64,000 bases of DNA from JAHFTY01 sp964584785 (GTDB lineage Bacteria; Acidobacteriota; Terriglobia; 20CM-2-55-15): positions 1 to 64,000 of the forward strand of contig CAZPBY010000044.1 in the NCBI GenBank assembly GCA_964584785.1, read 5' to 3'. Below the pieces are notes generated by a model. It did no database searches. It was not told where the DNA came from and saw only the letters and a list, made by a program, of their open reading frames with translations. The translations under genes were made by a program, and so were the position numbers. Position 1 is the first letter of the stretch, and each line of letters opens with the position of its first letter. Shown here in pieces: positions 15,722 through 24,212 of this stretch.

Positions 15722-16507
15722 ATGGGAACGCTGTTTGTTGTTGGAACGCCGATCGGAAATCTCGAAGATATTTCATCACGAGCGCTCGAAACACTACGCA
15801 CCGCGGACGTGATCGCGTGCGAAGACACCCGGCACACAATCAAACTTCTGAATCATTTTGGAATTCAAAAACCTCTCGAGAGCTATCACGACTTCAACGA
15901 GGAAAAGAAAGCGAAACAGTTCGCGGCACGGATCCGGGAAGGAATAAACGTTGCACTCGTCAGCGATGCCGGCACTCCAGGCGTATCCGATCCGGGTTAC
16001 CGTCTGGTTCGTACCTGTCGTGAGCAGGGAATTCGAGTGATCGCCATCCCCGGCCCCAGCGCAGCCGTTGCCGCGCTGTCGATCTCCGGACTTCCTACCA
16101 ACGAATTCCTGTTCGTGGGCTTTCTCCCGGCAAAACGCGGCAGCCGACGTGAGAAGCTGCAGTCATTGAGCAGCGCTTCCGCAACCTTGATCTTTTACGA
16201 GGCGCCTCATCGCATCGAGGAAACCCTCAAGGACCTGCTCGACGTGTTAGGCGATCGCGATGCATGCGCGGCTCGCGAACTGACGAAAGTTCACGAGGAA
16301 TGTGCATTCGGCAAACTGTCGCAATTGATCGGAATGGTAAAGCCTTTGGGCGAGTTCGTAATCATCGTTGCCGGAGAGAAGGGCGACGGACGAACTCCAC
16401 CGAACATCGCCGGCCTCTCCCGAAACGACGTCTTGCGGTTGTTGGCTGAACGAACCGGCATTCCGAAGAATCAACTCTACGACGCGTTGATCAGGCCGCA
16501 GGACTAG
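15722..16507 (+). CDS. rsmI: 16S rRNA (cytidine1402-2'-O)-methyltransferase
   Basis: RsmI uses SAM to 2'-O-methylate C1402 in the decoding centre of 16S rRNA. The 261-residue protein has the tetrapyrrole-methylase-like fold: GTLFVVGTPIGNLEDIS, ACEDTRHT, LVSDAGTPGVSDPG and AIPGPSAAVAALS. It is slightly shorter than the E. coli protein (286). The end overlaps the convergent receiver-GGDEF-EAL gene by 4 bases. Confidence 0.94.
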   Translation: MGTLFVVGTPIGNLEDISSRALETLRTADVIACEDTRHTIKLLNHFGIQKPLESYHDFNEEKKAKQFAARIREGINVALVSDAGTPGVSDPGYRLVRTCREQGIRVIAIPGPSAAVAALSISGLPTNEFLFVGFLPAKRGSRREKLQSLSSASATLIFYEAPHRIEETLKDLLDVLGDRDACAARELTKVHEECAFGKLSQLIGMVKPLGEFVIIVAGEKGDGRTPPNIAGLSRNDVLRLLAERTGIPKNQLYDALIRPQD

Positions 16508-18315
16508 GATGGGAGTTTCTTCTGCTTGTTTCGCACGTCTACCCGTCGCGTTTGCTTTTGAAGCCTGAAATCGACTTTGGGACCGGCGAACGGACTTCTG
16601 GAATCGTCGAGTTCACGGAAAATCAACAGGTTTTGACCTTCCGCGATCCACGAGCGGACCTCGTATGCTGGCTGCGGGGGCGCAAGATAGATACCCTGAG
16701 CCGCGTCACAACCAAGCACAGCAAGGCGATCACGCACAGCAGCGGATTCGACGCCTTCCGCCACAACCGTGAGTCCCAAATTGTGGCCGAGATCAATGAC
16801 ACACCGGACGATCGCTTCATCCTCCCGAGTTAAACCAACGACGAACGATCGATCAATCTTCAGTTCGTCCACCGGAAGCTGACGAAGATAGCTCAGCGAG
16901 GAGTAGCCCGTGCCGAAATCGTCTATGGAAATCTTCGTTCCCATATCGTGAAGCCGGCCGAGATATTTCGTTGCGCGATACGGGTCGGACATCACAAAGT
17001 TCTCGGTGATTTCCAGATGCAGCATCGCCGGCTCGATAGCCTGAGACTGAAGAAGATCCGCGATGCGGTCGGGAAGTTCCGGATCGCGAAGGCTTCTTAC
17101 GGAGAGGTTCACAGCGATCGGAATGGAAAACTGCGCGAACGTTTCTTTCCATTCCGTCATTGCCTTTTCAAGAAGACGCATCGTCAGCGGCTCGATCAGG
17201 CCCGACTGTTCGGCGAGATCAATGAAAGCCGCGGGCGGCAGCACTCCCTGCCTGGGATGTTGCCATCGAGCCAGGGCTTCAACGCTGATGATGGTGCCAT
17301 CTTTCAGATTAACGATCGGCTGGTATTCGTAAATGAACTCGTCTCGCGTTATAGCTTCCTGAAGTTCGGTCATCACCGTCAGCCGCTGATGGGCTTGACG
17401 GTCGCGTTCCGCCATATAGACGGACGCTTCAAGCTTCCCGTTCTTCGCCGCATACATCGCAATGTCGGCTTTCTGCAACAGAACACCGGACGTCGCTCCA
17501 TGCTCCGGAAACCAGGCGATCCCGACGCTCGCATTGACGGCGAGGGTCCCCGTGTCAAGAAGGAAGGGTTGCTTCAAGGCGTGCAGAATTTTTCGCGCCG
17601 CAATCATTGCCCCCGCGCCGTCCGTTCTCGGCAGCACGAATGCAAATTCGTCTCCGCCGAGGCGGGCGACGGTATCGACTTCGCGAAGAAGACCGTGCAG
17701 CCGTGAAGCAACCTGACGCAGAACCGCATCACCGGTGTGATGTCCGAGGGAGTCGTTGATTTCCTTGAACGCATCCAGATCCATTACAAGCAGCGCCACC
17801 GGTTCGTGTGTGCGCTGCGCGCCGATCAGCGCCTGATCCAGGCGGTCTCGTAACAGCGAACGATTCGGCAAATCGGTGAGAGCGTCGTGATAAGCCAGAT
17901 GGAGGACGCGTTCCTCCGCACGTTTTCGGGCGCGTCGGACAACGACCTCGCGGAGTGCGCGCTCGATTGCAGGCACCAACCGTTTCAGATTACCTTTCAT
18001 AACGTAGTCGTCGGCACCCATTCGCATGGCGGCGACGGCCGCATCTTCGCCGATCGTGCCGGAGGCGAAGACAAATGGCAACTCCGCGTCGAACTCCCGG
18101 ATCTGTGCCAGCGCGGCAACGCCGCTAAACCCGGGCAGCGTGAAATCGCTGATGGCCACATCCCAGCCACCGCGTGTTAAAGCGGTACCGAGATCGTCCG
18201 CGCTGTCCACACGCAGGCTCGAGACCGCATACCCGCCCTTCTTGAGCTCCCTCAGGATGAGCTCCGCGTCGATTTCGGAGTCTTCTATCAGTAAGACGCT
18301 TAGTGAAACTCCGAT
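16504..18315 (-). CDS. Receiver-GGDEF-EAL protein (c-di-GMP signalling)
   Basis: Domains in order: receiver, GGDEF, EAL. The GGDEF domain keeps LGGDEF with an I-site (REVD) five residues ahead. The EAL domain has EALARW, EITE, IDDFGTGYSSL, KIDRSF, VAEGVES and QGIYLAPP, so both synthesis and hydrolysis of c-di-GMP look possible. The first canonical start, GTG at 18210, would cut off the first strand of the receiver. The open frame continues upstream and encodes SVLLIEDSEIDAELILREL, plainly the missing receiver start. No ATG, GTG or TTG lies before it; an ATC at 18315, spaced after GGGAGG, or a CTG is the best candidate. The start is therefore uncertain (603 residues from 18315, 568 from 18210). 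Confidence 0.85.
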   Translation of the reverse strand: MGVSLSVLLIEDSEIDAELILRELKKGGYAVSSLRVDSADDLGTALTRGGWDVAISDFTLPGFSGVAALAQIREFDAELPFVFASGTIGEDAAVAAMRMGADDYVMKGNLKRLVPAIERALREVVVRRARKRAEERVLHLAYHDALTDLPNRSLLRDRLDQALIGAQRTHEPVALLVMDLDAFKEINDSLGHHTGDAVLRQVASRLHGLLREVDTVARLGGDEFAFVLPRTDGAGAMIAARKILHALKQPFLLDTGTLAVNASVGIAWFPEHGATSGVLLQKADIAMYAAKNGKLEASVYMAERDRQAHQRLTVMTELQEAITRDEFIYEYQPIVNLKDGTIISVEALARWQHPRQGVLPPAAFIDLAEQSGLIEPLTMRLLEKAMTEWKETFAQFSIPIAVNLSVRSLRDPELPDRIADLLQSQAIEPAMLHLEITENFVMSDPYRATKYLGRLHDMGTKISIDDFGTGYSSLSYLRQLPVDELKIDRSFVVGLTREDEAIVRCVIDLGHNLGLTVVAEGVESAAVRDRLAVLGCDAAQGIYLAPPQPAYEVRSWIAEGQNLLIFRELDDSRSPFAGPKVDFRLQKQTRRVDVRNKQKKLPS

Positions 18316-18502
18316 AAATGCCTCCCGCTTAGACGTTCAACGCCGAACGCAATTCAAGAATTGAAGGTTTCTTTAGACGAATTTGAAAGTGTCACTGCCG
18401 AAACGTGCCGACACTGTAGGGCAATGACTAATCATTTGCAAAGGAAAGTTCCGTAAAGAACCCTTCAGCGATGATTTCTTGAATATACGTCAGAGACACG
18501 CG

Positions 18503-18871
18503 CTACAGCAGTGTTTCGTCGAGATCTTCGTGGTCTGAAGGGACCCTTCGAACTTCAGTATCTCCGTTTGCAGGACCTCCACCGAGAAAGCCGATCAGGT
18601 CATCGCGGGAACCTGAAAAGAAGTCCTTAATCAAGCGCTCAACCTGCGCGTCTCGCACGTCGGTATAACCGACAGCGGGTTCATACACGTGTGCCTTGGC
18701 TTCCATCTTGCGGGTAAGAAAGCCTTTATTGAAAAGACGATGCATGAGGGTCATAACCGTAGTGTAGGCAAGCTTGCGGTGAGGACGAATCGCCTCCTGA
18801 ACTTCCCTGACCGTTATGGAAGGCCGTTCCCAAACGGCTTTCATGATGTCCAGCTCAAGCGGAGTCAGCAT
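18503..18871 (-). CDS. BlaI/MecI-family winged-helix repressor
   Basis: The 122-residue protein matches BlaI/MecI: LTPLELDIMKAVWERPSITVREV, the recognition helix LAYTTVMTLMHRLFNKGFL and a C-terminal dimerisation helix. In classical systems the repressor is cleaved after signalling by a BlaR1/MecR1 protease. No such partner is adjacent: the gene is last in the rfaE2-mfd-surA-S4 run, 3 bases after the S4 gene. Its acidic tail (DHEDLDETLL) is extended. The target operator is unknown. Confidence 0.88.
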   Translation of the reverse strand: MLTPLELDIMKAVWERPSITVREVQEAIRPHRKLAYTTVMTLMHRLFNKGFLTRKMEAKAHVYEPAVGYTDVRDAQVERLIKDFFSGSRDDLIGFLGGGPANGDTEVRRVPSDHEDLDETLL

Positions 18872-18874
18872 TTC

Positions 18875-19141
18875 CTAACGCTCCGGGTTCGGCATATCCT
18901 CGAGGATTTCCGCCATTTCCCTCGAAAACTCCTTGCTCGGCGCGTGTGCGGGAATCGACAGTATTTTGATTTTCAGCCGGCGTCTCGGCATCTGCAGCGT
19001 CACGATGTCGCCAACATGAACCTCTCGACCCGCTCGCGCCTCGGTATCATTTACCATCACCCGGCCGGCATCGCAGGTCTCTTTTGCGAGCGTGCGGCGA
19101 GGAATAATACGGCTCCACTTCAGGAACAGGTCCAGCCGCAT
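18875..19141 (-). CDS. Small S4-domain RNA-binding protein (Hsp15-like)
   Basis: The 88-residue protein is little more than an S4 domain: MRLDLFLKWSRIIPRRTLAKETCDAGRVMVN. This is the form of Hsp15/RqcP-like proteins, which bind stalled 50S-peptidyl-tRNA complexes and recycle them. Whether this one does so is inferred from the family. It sits 10 bases after surA and 3 before the blaI-like gene. Confidence 0.85.
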   Translation of the reverse strand: MRLDLFLKWSRIIPRRTLAKETCDAGRVMVNDTEARAGREVHVGDIVTLQMPRRRLKIKILSIPAHAPSKEFSREMAEILEDMPNPER

Positions 19142-19151
19142 TCAAGAGAGG

Positions 19152-20186
19152 TCAATTCTTCGAGCTCGTGACCGCGCCTGAATCGGTGTAGCCGTCCTTG
19201 ATCCAGACGAATCCCTCACTCCGAAGCTTGTTCAAGTACTCGCGGATCTTGGGTAATGCCTTCTGATTAAACAGCGATCCGGATATTTCGTTCTGCGCGC
19301 TCTCGAAAGGAAGGATGCCTCCGGGATGCCGGTCTTCAAGCTGCAGGACCATAAACCCGGAGGACGTTTTGATGATGTCGCTGACGCCGCCCTTTTCCAG
19401 TTTCCCGATGACATCCTCGACATCTTTGGACAGCTGACCTTTCTCGAAAAATCCGAGGTCGCCTCCGTTTTGCGCGGTCTCCGACTCCGAATACTTCTGC
19501 GCGACTTCTATAAAGTCACTGCCTTTCTTAATTGAACCGACAGCATCTTCGAGTTTCTTACGTTGAGCGGCGGCCTCGTCAGGCGCCATGCCCTGCGTGC
19601 TGACGGAAATCTCTCGAATGTGCACACCTTGCGGCCGATCAAAGTCCTTTTTATGTTCGTCGTAGTACGTCCGCATCTCTTCGTTCGTGACGATCACGCG
19701 GCCGTAGACCTCACGGCTCAGAACCTGATTCCGCAGGTACTGCGTTTTGATCCGGATCTTGAAATCATCGAGGCTCATCTGCTGCGAGATGGCTTTTTCG
19801 AGCTCTTCGATCGAATTGATGGGCTCTTTCGGATTCGTCCGGTTGTGTTCCTGACGCATCCGCTCTTCCTGTTTGATGACTTCGAGGTCGCCGCTGATCC
19901 CCAACTCCTTCGCCTGTTGGACGAGCAAGCTGTCATCGATGAGATTCCGCAGCAGATCTTTGGATTGTTGTTGGAATACCTGCTCCAGCTGCGCGCCTTG
20001 CAAACCCTGTTGCTGCGATAGGTCGTCGCGTAAAGCTTTGCGCGCCGATTCGTACTCGGACTTCAGAATGATGTCGTTGCCCACACGAGCGATGATTTCG
20101 TCGAGGATTTTCTGTGCGAGAACCGGCCGGGCGTTCAAATCAAGGATAAAAGCGGCCGCAATGGCCATGAACCTGAGACTCTTCAT
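19152..20186 (-). CDS. SurA-like periplasmic peptidyl-prolyl isomerase
   Basis: The 344-residue protein has a signal peptide (MKSLRFMAIAAAFILDLNARPVLA), an N-terminal SurA_N helical chaperone domain (ILDEIIARVGNDIILKSEYE) and one parvulin domain (HIREISVS to GFMVLQLEDRHPGG, about residues 195-290) with YSESETAQNGGDLGFFEKGQL. It would help outer-membrane proteins fold. E. coli SurA has two parvulin domains, so this is the shorter form. It follows mfd by 23 bases. Confidence 0.9.
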   Translation of the reverse strand: MKSLRFMAIAAAFILDLNARPVLAQKILDEIIARVGNDIILKSEYESARKALRDDLSQQQGLQGAQLEQVFQQQSKDLLRNLIDDSLLVQQAKELGISGDLEVIKQEERMRQEHNRTNPKEPINSIEELEKAISQQMSLDDFKIRIKTQYLRNQVLSREVYGRVIVTNEEMRTYYDEHKKDFDRPQGVHIREISVSTQGMAPDEAAAQRKKLEDAVGSIKKGSDFIEVAQKYSESETAQNGGDLGFFEKGQLSKDVEDVIGKLEKGGVSDIIKTSSGFMVLQLEDRHPGGILPFESAQNEISGSLFNQKALPKIREYLNKLRSEGFVWIKDGYTDSGAVTSSKN

Positions 20187-20209
20187 GAATGCTCCTAAAT
20201 GTCTCGATT

Positions 20210-23200
20210 TTACGTCAGTTCCCGCAGCACTTCAGCAAGGTTCTCGAACAGATCCGCCCGTCCCTGGGGCGCCTTCAACCGTAGTGTCGCCGGCGGCGCG
20301 AAAGTGATCCCGCCGCGGCTGCTGACCAACTCGACGATTCGCTCCGGATCGATGCGCGCGGTCTCATGAAAGCGGATGTCGATTCCGTGAACCATTCGTT
20401 CGATGACGGTCACGCCGCGAGCCCGACCGAGAATCCGCAATCTTGCATATTCCAGCAAATTGCGGACCTGCAAGGGGAGCTCGCCGAATCGATCTTCGAG
20501 TTCGCGGTATAGACTGTCGACCTCCGCTTCGTGCCGAGTCGTTGCAATCTGTTTGTAAACCCGCAAACGTTGCAGCTCTTCGTCGATAAAATCGCCTGGG
20601 ATCTTGAGATCCACCTTCAAGCTGACCGCCGTTTCGACGTCCGGCAAGGATTCACCGGTCTTGAGTTCATCGATCGTTCGTTCAAGCAGTTGGCAATAAA
20701 GGTCGAAGCCAATTGCCTCAATATGCCCGTGCTGCTGACCGCCGAGCAGGTTTCCAGCTCCGCGAAGCTCCAGATCCAGCGCAGCAATTCGAAAACCGGC
20801 CCCCAGTTCCGAGAATTCCCGTATCGCCGCGAGCCGCCTCCGCGCGATCGGAGTCAGCGATTGATCAGACGGAATCAATAAATAGGCGTAAGCACGACGG
20901 TTCGAACGGCCGACGCGGCCGCGAAGCTGGTACAGTTGCGACAAACCATAGCGGTCGGCGCGATTGACGATCAGCGTGTTCGCCAGCGGAATGTCGAGGC
21001 CGTTCTCGATGATCGTCGTTGCAACGAGCACATCGAATTCGTGATGCATAAAGCGCATCATCACGCGCTCGAGTTCTTTTTCGCTCATCTGACCGTGACC
21101 GACTCCCACCTGTGCCCGAGGACACAGCTTTTGAATGAAGTTGGCGAGAGAATAAATCGACTCGACTCGATTGTGGACGACATACACCTGGCCGCTGCGT
21201 TCGAGTTCGAAGTTAATCGCATTCTCGATCACCACAGGCTTGAACTTTGCAACGACCGTCTGAATCGCGAGCCGATCACGCGGCGGCGTCTCGATAACGG
21301 ACATGTCGCGCAAACCGCTCAGCGCCATGTTGAGCGTGCGCGGTATCGGTGTCGCGGTCATCGTGAGCACATCGACCTGCTTCTTAATGTGCTTCAGGCG
21401 TTCTTTGTGCGACACGCCGAAGCGCTGCTCCTCGTCGACGATCATGAGCCCAAGGTCCTGGAATTTCACGTCCTGCGACAGCAGCCGATGCGTGCCCAGC
21501 ACAATGTCGACTTTGCCGGACTCGATCTCGCCGACGATCGTCTTTTGATCCTTCGTTGGAACGAACCTGCTCAGCATCGCAATCTTCACTGGAAAAGCAG
21601 CGAACCGCTCTTTGAACGTCTCATAATGCTGGAAACATAAGACAGTCGTGGGAGCCAGCACCGCGACCTGCTTCCCGTCACCGATGGATTTAAACGCGGC
21701 GCGCATCGCAACTTCGGTTTTGCCGTAACCGACATCGCCGCAAACAAGCCGATCCATCGGCAGCGGCGACTCCATATCCTTCTTGATGTCCGCGATTGCG
21801 GTCAGCTGATCCGGGGTTTCGTCATAAGGAAAGGCTTCTTCGAATTCTTTCTGCCACTCCGTATCCGCGGAGAACGCAAAGCCGGCCGCGATCTTGCGCT
21901 GTGCATAAAGATTCAGAAGTTCCTGCGCCATGTCGCGAATGGCGCGCTTGGCGCGGGTCTTCCTCGCGATCCAAGTTGTCCCTCCGAGTTTGTCGAGCTG
22001 AGGTTTCGCACCCTCGGTCGACGAATACTTCTGAACGAGATCCAGTCGCTCAAGCGGCACATACAGGCGGTCGCCGCCCTGATAGAGAAGCACCATGCAT
22101 TCTTGGTCGTGAACCAGCGTCAGGCCGTGGTACGTCGCGATACCGTGGTCGACGTGCACCACGTAATCACCGGGCTTGAGATCCTGAAGGTCCGAGAGAA
22201 ATGCGGAAATCTTCTGTCGACGCCGATGCTGCTGCGGAAGGTGTTCCGACTCATCAAAGATATCGGTCTCCGCATAGATTTCAAGTGCCGCGTCCGGCAA
22301 ACGCAATCCACCGGACACCTTTCCAATGCCGATGATTGGAGCCGCGGCCTCCTCAGCGACGCGAAGCGGTTGTTCACCGAACTCCGCTCGAAAGGGAATA
22401 CCGTACTCGTGAACGATGTCGCGCAGACGTTCGGCCATGCCAAGCGTGCTGCCCAGCAAAACCACCTGCGTTCCCTCCGCCAGCGAATTCCGGATCGACT
22501 CCGCCATCTCTTTAATGCGACCGTGAAACTTCTGCGGAGGTTGAGCCTTCACCGAGAACGCGGCTCCCGCAGCTAATTCGGGCGCTCCCAGTTGTTCCAG
22601 GTGGAGCCGGTGATGACGTCCCGTCAGCGTTGCCAACTGGCCGGGGTTTAAGAAGAGGTCTGACGGCGGGAGCGCCACGACGCTGCCCGCGGTTGTTTGT
22701 TCGAAGCGCTGTTCGAGCGCGTCGAAAAACCTCGCGTGAGCCTCGCGCAACAATTCGGGCTCGTCGAATACCAGGACAAACGGATCCAGATAATTCAACA
22801 ACGTCGCATCGAGCGGACGAACGATTGGCATGAGGAACCCGGCCCCGGGAAACAACTCGCCGTTGTCGGCAAAGACGAGTTTGTCGTTGAGGTCCTTCTC
22901 AAGAGGTTCGCCGGCCCAATGCTGACGGGCTTTCGCGCCCCATTGACGCAGCATTTCACGACTGATGATCACGTCTTGCATCGGAAGGATGTCCATGTGG
23001 CGCACCGGCCCGCGCGACCGCTGATCATCCAGATCGAATTCCCGGATCGAGTCGATGTTGTCTCCGAAGAATTCGATGCGTACGGGATTGCGCATCAACG
23101 GCGAGAACACGTCGATAATCCCACCACGTACGGAGAATTCACCCGGCGCACCGACGGGTTCCTGCCGAAGGTATCCGGCGTTCTTGAGATGCTCGACCAG

Positions 23201-23695
23201 GAGTTCCTGTGAGAGGTCGTCACCGGTAGTGACGTGTAAACTGGCGGCGTCGAATTCCAGCGGCGATACGAGACGCGTGGCGATGGCGCGGATCGACGTG
23301 ACCACGATATCCGCCTGGTTGTGACGAACTTTCCAAAGTGTCGTCGCACGCGTTTGCTGGATATCCGCATGTGGCGAGAATCCGGCGTACGGATCGGTTT
23401 CCCAGGCAGGAAACGCGCAAACGCGCGAGGAGCCGCTTGGCGTGAGTTCGCCGTGAAAGTAATCGGCATCGGTCGCGAGCGCTTCGATTCCGCGATCCTG
23501 AGGGGTAATCACAATCAGTGGCCGCCGCAGTGCCTGCCAAAGCCCTGACAGAAACCAGCCTCGGGCGCTTCCCGACAAACCGGATACGGAAACGTCGGCA
23601 TCGGACTTGAGTGTTTCGGAAGCGATGCGTCGAAGATCAGCGACTTCGGATATGCGCGCGACGATTTTAGGAATGCGTTTTTCGATGACTTCCAT
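20210..23695 (-). CDS. mfd: Transcription-repair coupling factor Mfd
   Basis: Mfd removes RNA polymerase stalled at lesions and recruits UvrA. The 1161-residue protein has the UvrB-like N-terminus (SARGWFLSGLWQAL), the RNAP-interacting domain (LKPGDYVVHVDHGIATYHGL), and the SF2 translocase with GDVGYGKTEVAMRAA (Walker A), VDEEQRFGVSHKERL (DEEQ box) and TMTATPIPRTLNMAL, ending in the C-terminal TRCF domain. The full domain set is present. Its start overlaps the upstream rfaE2 by 29 bases. uvrA lies elsewhere in the window (38021). Confidence 0.96.
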   Translation of the reverse strand: MEVIEKRIPKIVARISEVADLRRIASETLKSDADVSVSGLSGSARGWFLSGLWQALRRPLIVITPQDRGIEALATDADYFHGELTPSGSSRVCAFPAWETDPYAGFSPHADIQQTRATTLWKVRHNQADIVVTSIRAIATRLVSPLEFDAASLHVTTGDDLSQELLVEHLKNAGYLRQEPVGAPGEFSVRGGIIDVFSPLMRNPVRIEFFGDNIDSIREFDLDDQRSRGPVRHMDILPMQDVIISREMLRQWGAKARQHWAGEPLEKDLNDKLVFADNGELFPGAGFLMPIVRPLDATLLNYLDPFVLVFDEPELLREAHARFFDALEQRFEQTTAGSVVALPPSDLFLNPGQLATLTGRHHRLHLEQLGAPELAAGAAFSVKAQPPQKFHGRIKEMAESIRNSLAEGTQVVLLGSTLGMAERLRDIVHEYGIPFRAEFGEQPLRVAEEAAAPIIGIGKVSGGLRLPDAALEIYAETDIFDESEHLPQQHRRRQKISAFLSDLQDLKPGDYVVHVDHGIATYHGLTLVHDQECMVLLYQGGDRLYVPLERLDLVQKYSSTEGAKPQLDKLGGTTWIARKTRAKRAIRDMAQELLNLYAQRKIAAGFAFSADTEWQKEFEEAFPYDETPDQLTAIADIKKDMESPLPMDRLVCGDVGYGKTEVAMRAAFKSIGDGKQVAVLAPTTVLCFQHYETFKERFAAFPVKIAMLSRFVPTKDQKTIVGEIESGKVDIVLGTHRLLSQDVKFQDLGLMIVDEEQRFGVSHKERLKHIKKQVDVLTMTATPIPRTLNMALSGLRDMSVIETPPRDRLAIQTVVAKFKPVVIENAINFELERSGQVYVVHNRVESIYSLANFIQKLCPRAQVGVGHGQMSEKELERVMMRFMHHEFDVLVATTIIENGLDIPLANTLIVNRADRYGLSQLYQLRGRVGRSNRRAYAYLLIPSDQSLTPIARRRLAAIREFSELGAGFRIAALDLELRGAGNLLGGQQHGHIEAIGFDLYCQLLERTIDELKTGESLPDVETAVSLKVDLKIPGDFIDEELQRLRVYKQIATTRHEAEVDSLYRELEDRFGELPLQVRNLLEYARLRILGRARGVTVIERMVHGIDIRFHETARIDPERIVELVSSRGGITFAPPATLRLKAPQGRADLFENLAEVLRELT

Positions 23696-24167
23696 ATCGC
23701 GCTAGAACTCGCTCAACGATCCCCGTCGTCGACTGGCCGTCGACCAGAGTGAGAGCAACGACACGCCCTCCCCAACTTTCCACCTCCGCACTGCCGACAA
23801 TTCCGTCGACGATCCAATCCGCTCCTTTCACCAGAACATCCGGCCGGATTCGTAAAATAGTTTCGAGAGGTGTGTCTTCCGCAAAGGTGCACACGAAATC
23901 CACCATCTGGAGTCCAGACAGCAACTCCGCACGTTCGTCCTGATTGAAGATCGGACGGTTCGGACCCTTCAATCGTTGAACGGACGCATCACTGTTAATC
24001 GCGACAACTAAAGCGTCGCCGAGCGCGCGGGCCCGATCGAGCAGGTCAATATGGCCGGGATGAAGAATGTCGAAGCATCCATTCGTGAAAACTATTTTTT
24101 TCCCGGACTCCTGGAGAGCGTGCGCTGCGGCAGCAAGGGAATCGACTGATAGCGTTTTTGAAGGCAT
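23667..24167 (-). CDS. rfaE2: D-glycero-beta-D-manno-heptose 1-phosphate adenylyltransferase (stand-alone HldE C-domain)
   Basis: The 166-residue nucleotidyltransferase has the cytidylyltransferase-like signature TNGCFDILHPGHIDLLDRAR, and later LVKGADW and LVDGQSTTGIVER. It makes ADP-heptose from heptose-1-phosphate for LPS core. It is separate from the kinase domain that is fused in E. coli HldE. ATG 24167 begins MPSKTLSVDSLAAA; a start 13 residues upstream has no family support. With gmhA at 40823 it shows that the cell makes heptose. Confidence 0.93.
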   Translation of the reverse strand: MPSKTLSVDSLAAAAHALQESGKKIVFTNGCFDILHPGHIDLLDRARALGDALVVAINSDASVQRLKGPNRPIFNQDERAELLSGLQMVDFVCTFAEDTPLETILRIRPDVLVKGADWIVDGIVGSAEVESWGGRVVALTLVDGQSTTGIVERVLARYGSHRKTHS

Positions 24168-24212
24168 CGAGGCGTGTTTGAAACCTTTAAATCGGTAGTA
24201 TAGCATCGCAGT

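Noticed and set aside
16948..17706. 252-codon plus-strand frame within the GGDEF-EAL gene
   Set aside because: The minus-strand product has intact GGDEF and EAL motifs, so this is a shadow frame.
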